Assembly: GCA_001630475.1 (NCBI GenBank)
Contig: KV419432.1
Coordinates: 1-64,000 of the forward strand
DNA length: 64,000 bases
Direction of reading: 5' to 3'
DNA from: Sistotremastrum niveocremeum HHB9708
Taxonomy: Eukaryota; Basidiomycota; Agaricomycetes; Sistotremastrales; Sistotremastraceae
In this document: in pieces, positions 54,752 through 64,000 of the stretch
Numbering within the stretch: position 1 is the first letter of the stretch
How the letters are laid out: each line of letters opens with the position of its first letter
Translations under genes and position numbers: made by a program
The notes under the pieces: generated by a model
What the model was told of the DNA's origin: nothing
Database searches by the model: none
The model's input: only the letters and a program-made list of their open reading frames with translations

Positions 54752-57700
54752 TTTTGTTTCCATATACAGTATTGTGTACGTTGCCTTGTAGTGCTTTCTT
54801 GTTGTATCCGTTGGTTTTTGTTTTGATGCTCTCTTAAACACAATCACTTGGCTGGCAGTTGGCTGCTAATGCGCCGAGTCTATGGTCTTGTATCTTTATC
54901 TCTTGCGAAAGCGTTCAGGCTACGTGGTCCACATGCTATGGCTATGCGTACCCACAACGATTCCGAGTCGGCCAAAGTACGCCGTGGCTTCGAGCGCTGC
55001 ACAAACTCCCAATGAAGGCCCGCCGACATATACATATACGATTCTGACGTTTTCGGCCCTTCAGGATACCAATTTGTTTATGAAAGAGCCGGAAGCTCTG
55101 CCAGTCGAAAAGTCATTCGAATGAGCGACTGTTGTTTACCTTGAGTGCAGAAAAAAACTCGAAAATCTGGCGGCGTCTGGCGGATGCATTGCAGTAGCCG
55201 ATTCGGGGCGTAGCTTCGACGAGAAGTCCGACTCGCTGTGCCCACGATTCATCCGCATTCTCGTCTTCAAGTTAACATCAATACTTGGGTTTTTTGATGA
55301 ACCTATAGGAAAGCAGGCGGGGGTTCATCAAAGACGCCTTGTATATGGTTTATTAGTGAATCTGAATTACGAGTAATCTGACCCTTTCGTCGGATTTCCT
55401 TTCGTCGGATTTTTTAATTGCCGCTGAGATGGAATCATGGAAGTGTCCGAGATGGCAAATTCAGTAGGACCTGAGATCAGTCACGCGGCCCGCGAGAATA
55501 TCAAAACTCTCCGCTTTCTCGGCACAGATCTGTATCGGTGGGATTCTAAGAACGCACTTCTCCGATCCTTTTCTAACATGCTCTGTCTTGAAAATGTCGC
55601 AATTAGACAGAATTGTAGTTTCTCAAGCATAGAAGACATTGGAAGTTGAGGAAGAGAGGAAACTCACCACGTTTTTATTTTTCGAGCCATTCGGTTCCGA
55701 ACGGCAGCGTCAGCAGCGTCGCGCTCCACCGCTCGGGCGGGGTTGCCATAAAAGGGTTGCCGAGGACTTGGCACTCCGTCATGCCGACATAGACGCTGGA
55801 GAAACCCGAAATGCGTCAGGGAAGGTTTGCAATTCAACTCGGCCAGCGCATTTTTTGCGGGTCTGTCGTCCTCTGTCAGCGACTGTCAGAGGTTCCCCGT
55901 CTCTTCACCTTCTTTTCGACATTTTACCTTCCTCAAATTTCTCGATTCTATGATTTCGGAAGTTTACTTTGGGTTGGACCTCACCTTTGAATTTCAAGAA
56001 CGGACGGCAAGACGCCGAGACGAGGAGAAAAGATGGAGCACCTAGATGTGCGCAGCACGCCCTGGACGAACCACCTATCCCATCCCGTAGATGTTACGAT
56101 ATTTTGATCTTCAATTCGTTCAAGAGGTTGCATCGGCGACATCGGGCCATGGCAAGTCCGTCCAAGGCGAGGATGAGCGTCGCCAAAGCGTCTGTGCCAG
56201 CTACACTGGTGCTACCGTGATATCGTCCGCTTTCTTCGGCCCCACCGAATCTATTTTAGGAATGACTTGCAGTGGCGTTGCTCTAACCGGGGCCCGCAAA
56301 AAGGTCCGTCTTCCTCGTGGATGGCCCTTCAAATGGTCATTGAAATACTTACATGTAGTCTCTGATTTTACCCTTTAACTACAACCTCCGATAATAAGCT
56401 CGATGAGCTCAAAGCGAAATAATTTACGGAGATTGCAGCTTTAGTGAGGTTACAGGATCTCAGCCTCCTCAGTACGCTCTCCTACTTGGCAATGAGCGCG
56501 TATCTTTGTCAAGACCAAGGGCATTTATTGACTCACACGACTGCACAGTGCCATCGACTGACCATCAAACAGCTTGCACGAAGCGCATCGACTTACGCCA
56601 GGGGTGTGTTGCCGGCGGGACTATCATCGAGCATCCCGAGGATATTCCTATGACAGATATCAGCGATTGAGGAGATACTCGGGTTTCCAGAGATTGACAG
56701 ATCTCTCGGATATCTTGTAACTCCTCTGCAACTCGAGGATGGACGGGGTCAGCCCATCTGCAACTCAAGCTTCTGAGAACACTGCGACCTACATAAATGG
56801 GTAAAATCTGGATCACTTGCAGAACTCGCGATCCAAGAGCGCTCACTGATGCTCCTTAGGTGTCATCACTGGCAGGTGCGCAAAAATCATAGCTCGTCGA
56901 AGGGGCTAAAAGGAACCAATGCCGGCATTTCAGAGCACGATCTATTGTTAGGTCGTCTTATTCAGCCTTTGCATACGCGCTCGCAATGCTGCTGCTCCTT
57001 CGGTTCTATGGTTCAGACAGTAAAATGCGCTCAGGCCGAATGATTGACTTATCTGCGGAGACGAAGGTGAGCATCCAATTCAACAGGTATCAGCTTTGCG
57101 TGTCAACAAACGTCCTAGTAGATCGACGGTTTTAGCAGATTTATCTTCTTCACGGTCTGGGCCCGGCTCAAGGACTCCTCGGCTCCGAGGAGTTAACCCC
57201 TGAATTCCGCCTAATCGAGAACGACCCCGTCAGGAACACACGAAATCGTCATGCATAGTCGTGAAAGGACTGCTGTGCTCACTACTATGCTAGCGGTCGG
57301 ATACACGAAGCCGTGATCCTCGTAGGGGGTCCTGGGAATATTTTTTCTGTATTTTTTGACTTCGGAGAAGTTCAGATCTTAGGTGACGACTTACATACTA
57401 GAGGACGCCCACCCATATACTCAGAACCTACTCCGCAGTTCTATGCATGTGGTCATGAATCAAGTCGCAAAGCGACATCGCGCCACAATCCTTTCTCTTA
57501 TTTCCGAGACTTTTCTACTTTACTTGGCTTTCTCCATTCCAGAGATCCCATCTCCCTCCTAACGCCGGCTATCTCTATCGCGCTATGTGATCCTTCAATC
57601 TCGTGATTATTCCTTGCGCTCGCTGGAGGCTTGACGCTTGACGAACGTGAAGGGGTTCAGTAGTCACGGGAAATGTGAGCGCGTAGAGGAGACCCGACCT

Positions 57701-58574
57701 TTCCCCCGAGTTTCGTGGGACATTGTCCAGCGATCAGTCCCATGAACCCCTTTTGGCTAGGAACGATCGACGCGAACGATAGGATCCGTTGGCACGATTT
57801 GTACCAAAACAAAACTTGTCGATGGTGAAATTAGTTATTTTGGGGCCTTCTTCGGTGAGTATTCAAGGGCCATCTGATTGATAATTGGAAATAACTGTTC
57901 TAACTCGAAATTCAGGATTTTAGACTTACATCTCAAGACATGTTCCTGGAAAAGACTTGACATTGGTTCCGAAAGAGAAGGCAAATGGCCAGACTTCATT
58001 GCTCCACCCAGCGAACGCCAAGAGTCAAAACCGCGTTGCCTCAAACTTATCAGATCCGACAACTAACCTCTCACGCGTCCTAATGATCGGTATACTCCTA
58101 AAACAAATGCGCACTTTGACCAGCTCAGACCGTCTGGCCTGGATTCCCTGGAAGGTTTATAGATTACCGACGGTCTAAACATGAACGATCTACCGAGGAT
58201 ACCCTCTTAGTCCTGGAGATGTCACGTTTCACGGGTCTTATCGCCCAATTCTGGTCTTCTCCATCTCTCGATAAGCTCTCTCCCCTCAACTCCATCTTTC
58301 AGGGCAGGACTATGAGCGTCGATCTTGGAGAGGCGGAAAGACTTGACGAGGTCGGAAAAATGTTCTCTTTGTCCTCGTTTCAAGAACAGTGGCGTTCAGT
58401 CTTGTCGATCATCGAACCACAGTGTTGGTCGAAATTTCTTCCGTTCAGCCTCCGTATCGGAAGCAAGCGCCCTGCCAGCAGCGAAGATTTCGCTCAGCTC
58501 AACTTCACAGCTTATTAGACTAATTTAAACCCTTCGATCGTCACTCCACTCCGTCGTATCCCTCCCCCGCCACC
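54752..58574. other. long region without a supported gene
   Basis: Several short plus-strand frames (for example 55437-55649, 56091-56378, 58219-58518) have protein-like composition but no recognisable domain, and most lack a consistent exon chain. The stretch at about 56130-56330 (GHGKSVQGEDERRQSVCASY, TGATVISSAFFGPTES) looks most like real coding sequence, possibly an exon of a decayed gene. An inverted pair TTGATGAACC/GGGTTCATCAA lies near 55295-55335. TTTCGTCGGATTT is directly repeated at 55384-55412. Confidence 0.35.
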
Positions 58575-60385
58575 ATGATGACTCCTTCGCGATACCTGCT
58601 CTGTGCGCTGAGCATCCTCGTAAGTCTATTTTTACCTTTGTCGGCATATTCCGGGAGCTGAACGAGAACTCGACTCTCGCGTGCTATCACGTATTTGTAG
58701 GTTGCCCTGCATTACATCCTCAGTTTCACCCATCAGGATTATGGGCGTGCGACGTCTCTGGCGACCTTGGCTGGGTCCTCTCTGCTGACTTGTGATGCCG
58801 AACCCGATGTCTTCAACCCCCCTGTCGTTCAAGAATACTCACCAGTCAACACCACGACGCCGCGGAGGAAGGCGAATGCTGCTCTGGTTATGCTCGCGCG
58901 CAATAGTGACGTGGATGAGGTGATACGAAGCATGAAGAGGTTGGAAGATAAATTCAATCGAAAATTCGACTATCCCTGGGTTTTCCTGAACGACCAGCCG
59001 TTCAACGCGGAATTTAAGAAGTACGCCGATAGAGTTGACGTGTCAGTTTCACGTATTCACGATATATAGGCGGACGAGGGCAGCTACGAACTCAAAAGTC
59101 TCATATGCCACCATCCCCCACGACGACTGGCATCAGCCTGTGTCTATAGACGAAGAACGAGCGGCCATTGGACGTCAGAAGCTCATTGATGATGATATAA
59201 TTTATGCAGGTGAGATAGTCCGTGCCACACGTTTTCCATGTTCTGATTTGCATGCAGAGAGCGTCCCGTAAGACAAGACATTTCTTCAGATCCGCTATCA
59301 TCCTCATTCGGCTCAGGTACCGGAACATGTGTCGCTTCAACTCGGGTGTATGATCATTTTCTTTCCTCCGCGTGTCACTCCAATGACACCCACCTTCAGT
59401 TCTTCTACAAGCAAGAAATCCTGAAAGACTTTAAGTATTATTGGCGGGTTGAGTATGTCGTGTCACTGGCATCTTCGCATCGTTTTCGCGTTTCTCATCC
59501 GAAACACAGGCCCGGTGTCAAATATTTCTGCGATATTGATTATGATCCGTTCTTGCTCATGCAAGATGAGGGCAAAGTCTACGGCGAGTGCCACGGAACT
59601 CTGGATCGATCTCTAGATGCTGACGGTTTCGGGTAGGCTTCACTATCTCCATGTACGAATACGAATCAACGATTGCGTCGTTATGGGACACTACGACCCG
59701 TAATGCCCTTGATATCTTCTTCTTTTTCTGTCTGACAAACCATGGCTTCGCAGGATTCATGAGACAATTCCCTGAATACCTCGTGGAGGATAATGCACTC
59801 AACTTCATCTCCGACAACGGAGGAGAGACGTACAACCTATGCCACTGTCAGTTCTCCTAGGGCAAATTCTTCCGCTGCTCGTTCTGATGATAACCAGTCT
59901 GGAGTAATTTCGAAATAGGAGACCTTGACTTCTGGAGGGGAGAAGCGTACAACAAGTATTTCGAGTATCTCGATGAAACAGGCAACTTCTACTACGAGGT
60001 GCGAAATCTATGACACGCATGGTGCCTGTACTGACTGATGGTTTCCTAATAGCGTTGGGGTGATGCACCTGTACACACTCTCGGCGCTGCTCTCTTTGCT
60101 CGCAAAGACCAAATTCATTTCTTTGAGGACATCGGCTATCGACATGAACCTTTCCAACATTGTCCTCAAGGAAATGCTCATGCAAAAGGAAGATGCGAAT
60201 GTGATCCATCTGACAACTTTGGTTCGTTTCATTTCTTTATCTTTGCTCACAAGTATTGACAATCGCTTGCAGATTACGAAGGGTTCGAGTTTTCATTCAA
60301 CTTGCTTGCTCGAAAACTGATCTCTTTGACAGATACTCTTGTACCAAGAAATGGCACAAATCGCTCTTCTGGTAGAGGCTTGTAG
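58575..60385 (+). CDS. GT15-family alpha-1,2-mannosyltransferase (KTR/MNT type)
   Basis: Type II membrane layout: MMTPSRYLLCALSIL joined over the first intron to VALHYILSF (signal anchor), a short stem, then the catalytic domain. Conserved blocks in order: ANAALVMLARNSDVDEVIRS, NRKFDYPWVFLNDQPF, IPHDDWHQP, then YWRVE joined over an intron to PGVKYFCDIDYDPFLLMQD, GETYNLCHFWSNFEIGDLDF (across an intron; contains the conserved Glu), WRGEAYNKYFEYLDETGNFYY, ERWGDAPVHTLGAALFA, HCPQGNAHAKGRCECDPSDN. It should add mannose from GDP-mannose to N- and O-linked glycans in the Golgi. The start context is CACCATGATG. The last exon reads ISLTDTLVPRNGTNRSSGRGL and stops at 60383-60385. Confidence 0.88.
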
Positions 60386-60958
60386 ACTTGATTTTTTCTA
60401 TCACCTAGGGATTTACGGGGCTACGAATTGTAATTGTGTACATATAGCAACGGTCATGGATGAGAGTTGGGTCCATTTATGTATAGTTCTCTACGCGCCA
60501 CACATCCTTCAATTTTCACAGCTAGAATCAAAATGAATGTGTAGTAAATGGAGGTATAGCCTATGAGGCTGTGGCGGTACCTTCAGAATCGAGAGATCGC
60601 CGTGCTTCTAGACAATCTAATCAAGCCGCTTTCATGAAATGCTTACAGGATCGGGGTGAGTCAAAGATGTCCCGAAGCCCGAGTCGAACGCGCGACTCGA
60701 CCGCACGGAAGCAAACGGAACAAAAGTGAATTGAGATGATGAGACGCTGCTTACGTATATACGTCGAGGCTGTGGGGCTCGGCGCTGTGCCGTCGATCCC
60801 CGTAAAGCAATCGGAAGTTTCTGGCGCCGCTGATGTCAGCAGCAGAGGATGACGTGAACCGACTCCTCTCGGGCTCCATTTCTGCATAAAGATGCCTCCC
60901 AGTCTATACCTTCCCCAGGAGCTTCAGCTACCACAGACCGCCACAAACCACACACAAA
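60386..60958. other. intergenic
   Basis: 3' UTR of the mannosyltransferase and promoter of the next gene. A hairpin GAGTC..GACTC near 60687 was checked as a tRNA T-arm and rejected. Confidence 0.45.
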
Positions 60959-61244
60959 ATGTTCTCCTTCACAAAGACTGTCCGCATTCTCGCCCGCACT
61001 CCCATTGCTGGACAGCAGTTCCTGCCTGATGTGCAGATGACCACTTTCTCGACGAGTGTGCCCTCTTCGGAATACTCACCAGAGGAGGTTTGTGGTCTAA
61101 TATTCTCGAAACCGACAGCATGCTAAACAATTGTTGCTTCATTAGCCTGTCGTTCCTCTGCAGTCATTGGAGTTCGACAAATCATCGCGAGCACGATCAT
61201 CGAAGGTGCGCGCACTCTTATCTGGCTTCCAGAATCTTGTCTGA
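60959..61244 (+). CDS. small putative mitochondrial protein, unknown
   Basis: ATG in good context (CACAAAATG) starts MFSFTKTVRILARTPIAG, a basic, acid-free N-terminus typical of a mitochondrial targeting peptide. One 58-bp intron at 61088-61145 (GTTTGT..TTAG) joins to PVVPLQSLEFDKSSRAR. The frame ends VRALLSGFQNLV at 61244, giving about 75 residues. No family recognised; it is short, and the assignment rests on start context, splice signals and N-terminal composition. Confidence 0.45.
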
Positions 61245-61775
61245 CCTCGATCTCAGTACTCCCATCAAAGAACTGAGTCACGATGAGCCCGGCTCGAAAA
61301 TTATCATGTCTTGGTTTACTCCATTAACTCGGACATACCATACCACATCGCTATCCACACCTGTTTGTATAATCCAAGGGCCTCATCTGTCATGTAGATC
61401 TTTATAATCGCATTATAATCTAATTTTATTCCTTACAAAAGACTGCATGGACGTGAGCATCGCGAGTCAAACCGGGGCAAAGTATTAATGTCACAGCCCC
61501 TCGATTTGAAGAGATAAAAGATCGTGTGATGGCGTAGCAGCTCCGAGCATAGTACCAGCGAATTCATCATGGTAACGATGTCGATATAAGTGGTGTTGGT
61601 GCATATATATATTATATTCCTGAAGTCATTGCATAGTACAAGTTCTATCTATGATACATGTGCTAATTTTACAGCTGAGAAAATCATCTCTGAAAGATGT
61701 TTTGAATGGCGTTCCACGCCTAACCAAATGAAGATGTACAACAGATCCTGCAAGCACGGCGTTCGATTCGAGCGC
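61245..61775. other. intergenic between convergent genes
   Basis: 3' regions of the small plus-strand gene and the minus-strand chitinase. No other feature. Confidence 0.5.
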
Positions 61776-63081
61776 CTACACAGGCCAACTCTGCGAACGA
61801 ACAGTCTTGATAAGCGCTGCACTGGCATCCGGAAACTCCCAAAACATAGCGCCTGCGGACCAGCCGGACGATTTCGCTTCATTGAGGCACTTGGCCAACG
61901 TCCCTGGATCCATATAACCACCGTCTGCATCGCCTGACGTAGCAGGTTTGCCAATGACGAGTCTGTTCAGTGGGACCCCTGCGTGTTGGTTGATTTCGAA
62001 AACGGAAGTATGAGGGAAGTCGTTTTGTGAGGTGTAGAGGAGGGAATTGCAGTCTTGGTAGTCTCCACCTTGGTTGTAGAACTGGGAAGTAACGGTCAGA
62101 TGATTGGCTAACTGGACATGTGATAAATAATACCTGGAGATTGTACCAGTCAATATCCCAACCTGCAGCCGATTGCACAGTGCGATATGCCCCATGAGGG
62201 TATTGACTGGAGTCGGTGAACCAAGGCGCGACCGGTGCATGAGTGATAATGTATACTAGAAAGGGTCATCGTTAAGGAGTATAGGAACGAAGAAGGAGTA
62301 TAGATGCTTACATCCAAGAGGAAGCTGATCCCGCAGTGTCCTTGTGAAACTGCAAACACGTCCGATGAGATTTTTCGCCCCTGGAAAATACGAGATGTAA
62401 CTTACGTAATCAGCCATTGCTCAGCCGAGCCGGTTCCGGAATTCATCGCCGCGAAGTCCTCATAATCCACATCCACGCCGTCGAGCTGGCGAAATGTCCA
62501 TGATTTCCTGACAGACACCAGAATAATCACCTACCCCATATTCCTTCACGAAATTCGCGATTTTCAATGCCAGACCAACAGGATCGGCACCCTTCGTCGT
62601 GGGCTTCTCGGTTTCTCCGAAAGCCGACATCATGAGTGAGATTCCGGCTGCGTGATATTCGGATATAACTTGGGCTCGGGTATTTGCATCAAGTGCGGCA
62701 AATTCTTGGACTTGGTCTGCTGGGCCGGAGAGGATGTAGAAGGAGAGGATGAGGACGTTGTAGCCCTGAATGTCGAAGTCAATCATGAGAAGGTTCAAAA
62801 AGTGACAGGATGATTTATCCGGTTGACAACGCACCTTTAGTTCGCCGGGAGTTGGAAGCCGGTTCGCACCTGATGTGAAGAATAAGCTTTGCAGTACGTT
62901 CAGCGGGAGGACTTGGTATCGAACCAGGGAGATATTGATCTGAATAGGCAACAAATCGGGGAGCGGGGGCGATGAACGTGCTGGGTGGTGGCTGCCATAC
63001 TCTGGAGGCCTCCACAGAGATGGTGATGAACAGGGGAAGTAATAGGGAAAGGACGTTGCATAGATGAGACGTGAATTTCAT
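61776..63081 (-). CDS. GH18 chitinase, secreted
   Basis: Starts at 63081 with a signal peptide (MKFTSHLCNVLSLLLPLFIT). Blocks in order: RFVAYSDQYLPG, ANRLPTPGELK, GYNVLILSFYILSGPADQVQ, ISLMMSAFGETEKPTT, then VKEYG joined over an intron to LDGVDVDYED, the GH18 catalytic motif DxxDxDxE (62459-62486), complete. Later blocks are GWDIDWYNLQ, YNQGGDYQDC, RLVIGKPATSGDADGGYMD and GWSAGAMFWEFPDA. It ends QSWPV. The enzyme should cleave chitin by a substrate-assisted retaining mechanism, either remodelling the fungus's own wall or digesting other fungi or insects. No chitin-binding module or GPI signal is seen. Length, about 330 residues, is at the small end of the family. Confidence 0.88.
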
Positions 63082-64000
63082 GATGTGAGATCTTTTTGAT
63101 GAGGCAGTTCCAGACAGTAGTCTCTGCAATCAAGCAGAAGAAAAGAATAGAGACGAATTTCGAGCAAGAGAGAAAGGTGAAGGGAGGAGGGTAGGGACGG
63201 AAAAGAGAGGCGGAACCCTGCACTTGCTGGAATGGCACGTAGGTCCATTTAAACATTAATGAATCTTGAACATTGAGCGAAATGGAAGAATGATCGGCGC
63301 ACGGGCGGGGCGACATCGGTATGCCTTCGAGCTAGAATCATTGAAGACGACGTGAATAGGCCTGTAAAGGCCGTAGGGAGGATCACAAGAGGTCGAGGAT
63401 GCCAGCGATTCCTGTTTCGGTCCGGATAGGTTGTCCACGCGGGATCTTCCTTGGTTCAGCAAGATTCCGAAGGAGGCAAGAATCATTTCAGTTGAGGATA
63501 GACAAGTAATATCGAATCCGACGCTCGGAAGGTGTATTAATGCTGTCACTGCAGTATATATTGCGGTAAAGCCATTCCCAAGAGATTTAAGGTCGATAAA
63601 CTTGTAGAGGCAGCAGCAAATGGATAACATCGTAGGACCCGGGCATCCTAGGGGAGACTGACACCGAATACGCAGCGGAAATGCAGAATGGACAAAGCGG
63701 ACCCGACCATACAATATCTGAACGGCGTATGACCCTTGCTATCACAAGGTCAAGAAGCCATTGCCAATAACTCTTGAGCACTGAGCTGCAAGTCCGTAAG
63801 GCACTGATGATTCCAATTGCAGAAGAAACCTCGCGAAATAAGCAGCCCATTCTGTTGAAGGAGAGATGGTCCCGTGGTAGAGAGAAGTCATACGTTGCGA
63901 ACGTCGACAATTACCGACTTCCGAGGCTTAAGCAGAGGATGCGTTGCACGTTGACGTGGCTTGAGTGAGAAGAGTACGAAGGACGTGCAGAAGTTGACGT
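63082..64000. other. chitinase upstream region to window end
   Basis: Minus-strand frames at 63256-63714 and 63587-63910 overlap each other and have no domain; I do not support them. The sequence near 63100-63240 should hold the chitinase promoter. Confidence 0.4.

Noticed and set aside
60650-60760. Possible tRNA gene on the minus strand (GTTCGACTC near a GAGTC..GACTC hairpin)
   Set aside because: No matching acceptor stem, D-arm or A-box could be found in either orientation; the hairpin spacing does not fit a T-arm.
1-64000. CRISPR arrays, operons, riboswitches or phage-type systems
   Set aside because: The window is eukaryotic; repeats present are tandem microsatellites, MITEs and inverted duplications, with no regular spacer pattern.

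Overview
The window reads as nuclear DNA of a filamentous basidiomycete, most likely a plant-litter or wood-decaying agaricomycete. Nearly every gene is cut by many 45-75 bp GT..AG introns. The gene content is typical of that group: a laccase-like multicopper oxidase, a CBM1-linked acetylesterase, a GH18 chitinase, a GT15 mannosyltransferase, two copies of the basidiomycete-specific DUF6535 membrane protein family, a Plavaka transposase and an intron-rich hAT transposase. All identifications come from reading motifs in the sequence; no database search was run.

Layout. 1-8.4 kb is mobile-element territory: a Plavaka transposase with a hAT-type MITE in a C-terminal exon, three further MITEs, an old LTR-element fragment sitting in a DUF6535 gene remnant, and a near-perfect palindrome. 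9.1-11.7 kb holds a secreted laccase-like oxidase (minus strand). 12.8-27.3 kb is a large inverted duplication: two diverged arms of about 4.7 kb, each with a DUF6535 gene, flank a disordered-protein gene at 19.6-21.7 kb. The left DUF6535 copy is open; the right one has a nonsense codon. A truncated direct copy of the disordered-protein gene follows at 27.5-28.7 kb and carries its own MITE. 29.4-35 kb holds two tandem paralogs (called A and B here) of a protein family I do not recognise; each is interrupted in the same domain by a different MITE. 36.4-38.8 kb is an ORF-less element with long inverted ends. 39-46.9 kb holds a small unknown gene, an apparently intact hAT transposase, and a zinc-finger/PHD gene hit by one or two MITEs. 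47.5-63.1 kb is the quiet, gene-bearing part: CBM1-CE16 esterase, SDR-like protein, CCT theta, a divergent gene rich in SUMO-type motifs, GT15 mannosyltransferase, a small putative mitochondrial protein, and GH18 chitinase.

How it fits together. The housekeeping genes (CCT8, GT15, SDR-like) are compact, and one pair of start codons is only 79 bp apart. The secreted enzymes (laccase, CE16, chitinase) fit saprotrophic growth on plant and fungal walls. The accessory half is dominated by hAT-type activity. At least four MITE families produce 8-bp target duplications, most of them perfect. In several genes, deleting a MITE plus one target copy restores a continuous reading frame, so those insertions are probably young. 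The hAT transposase at 40.3-43.7 kb is a candidate source of the enzyme, but its own termini could not be located, so that link is inference.
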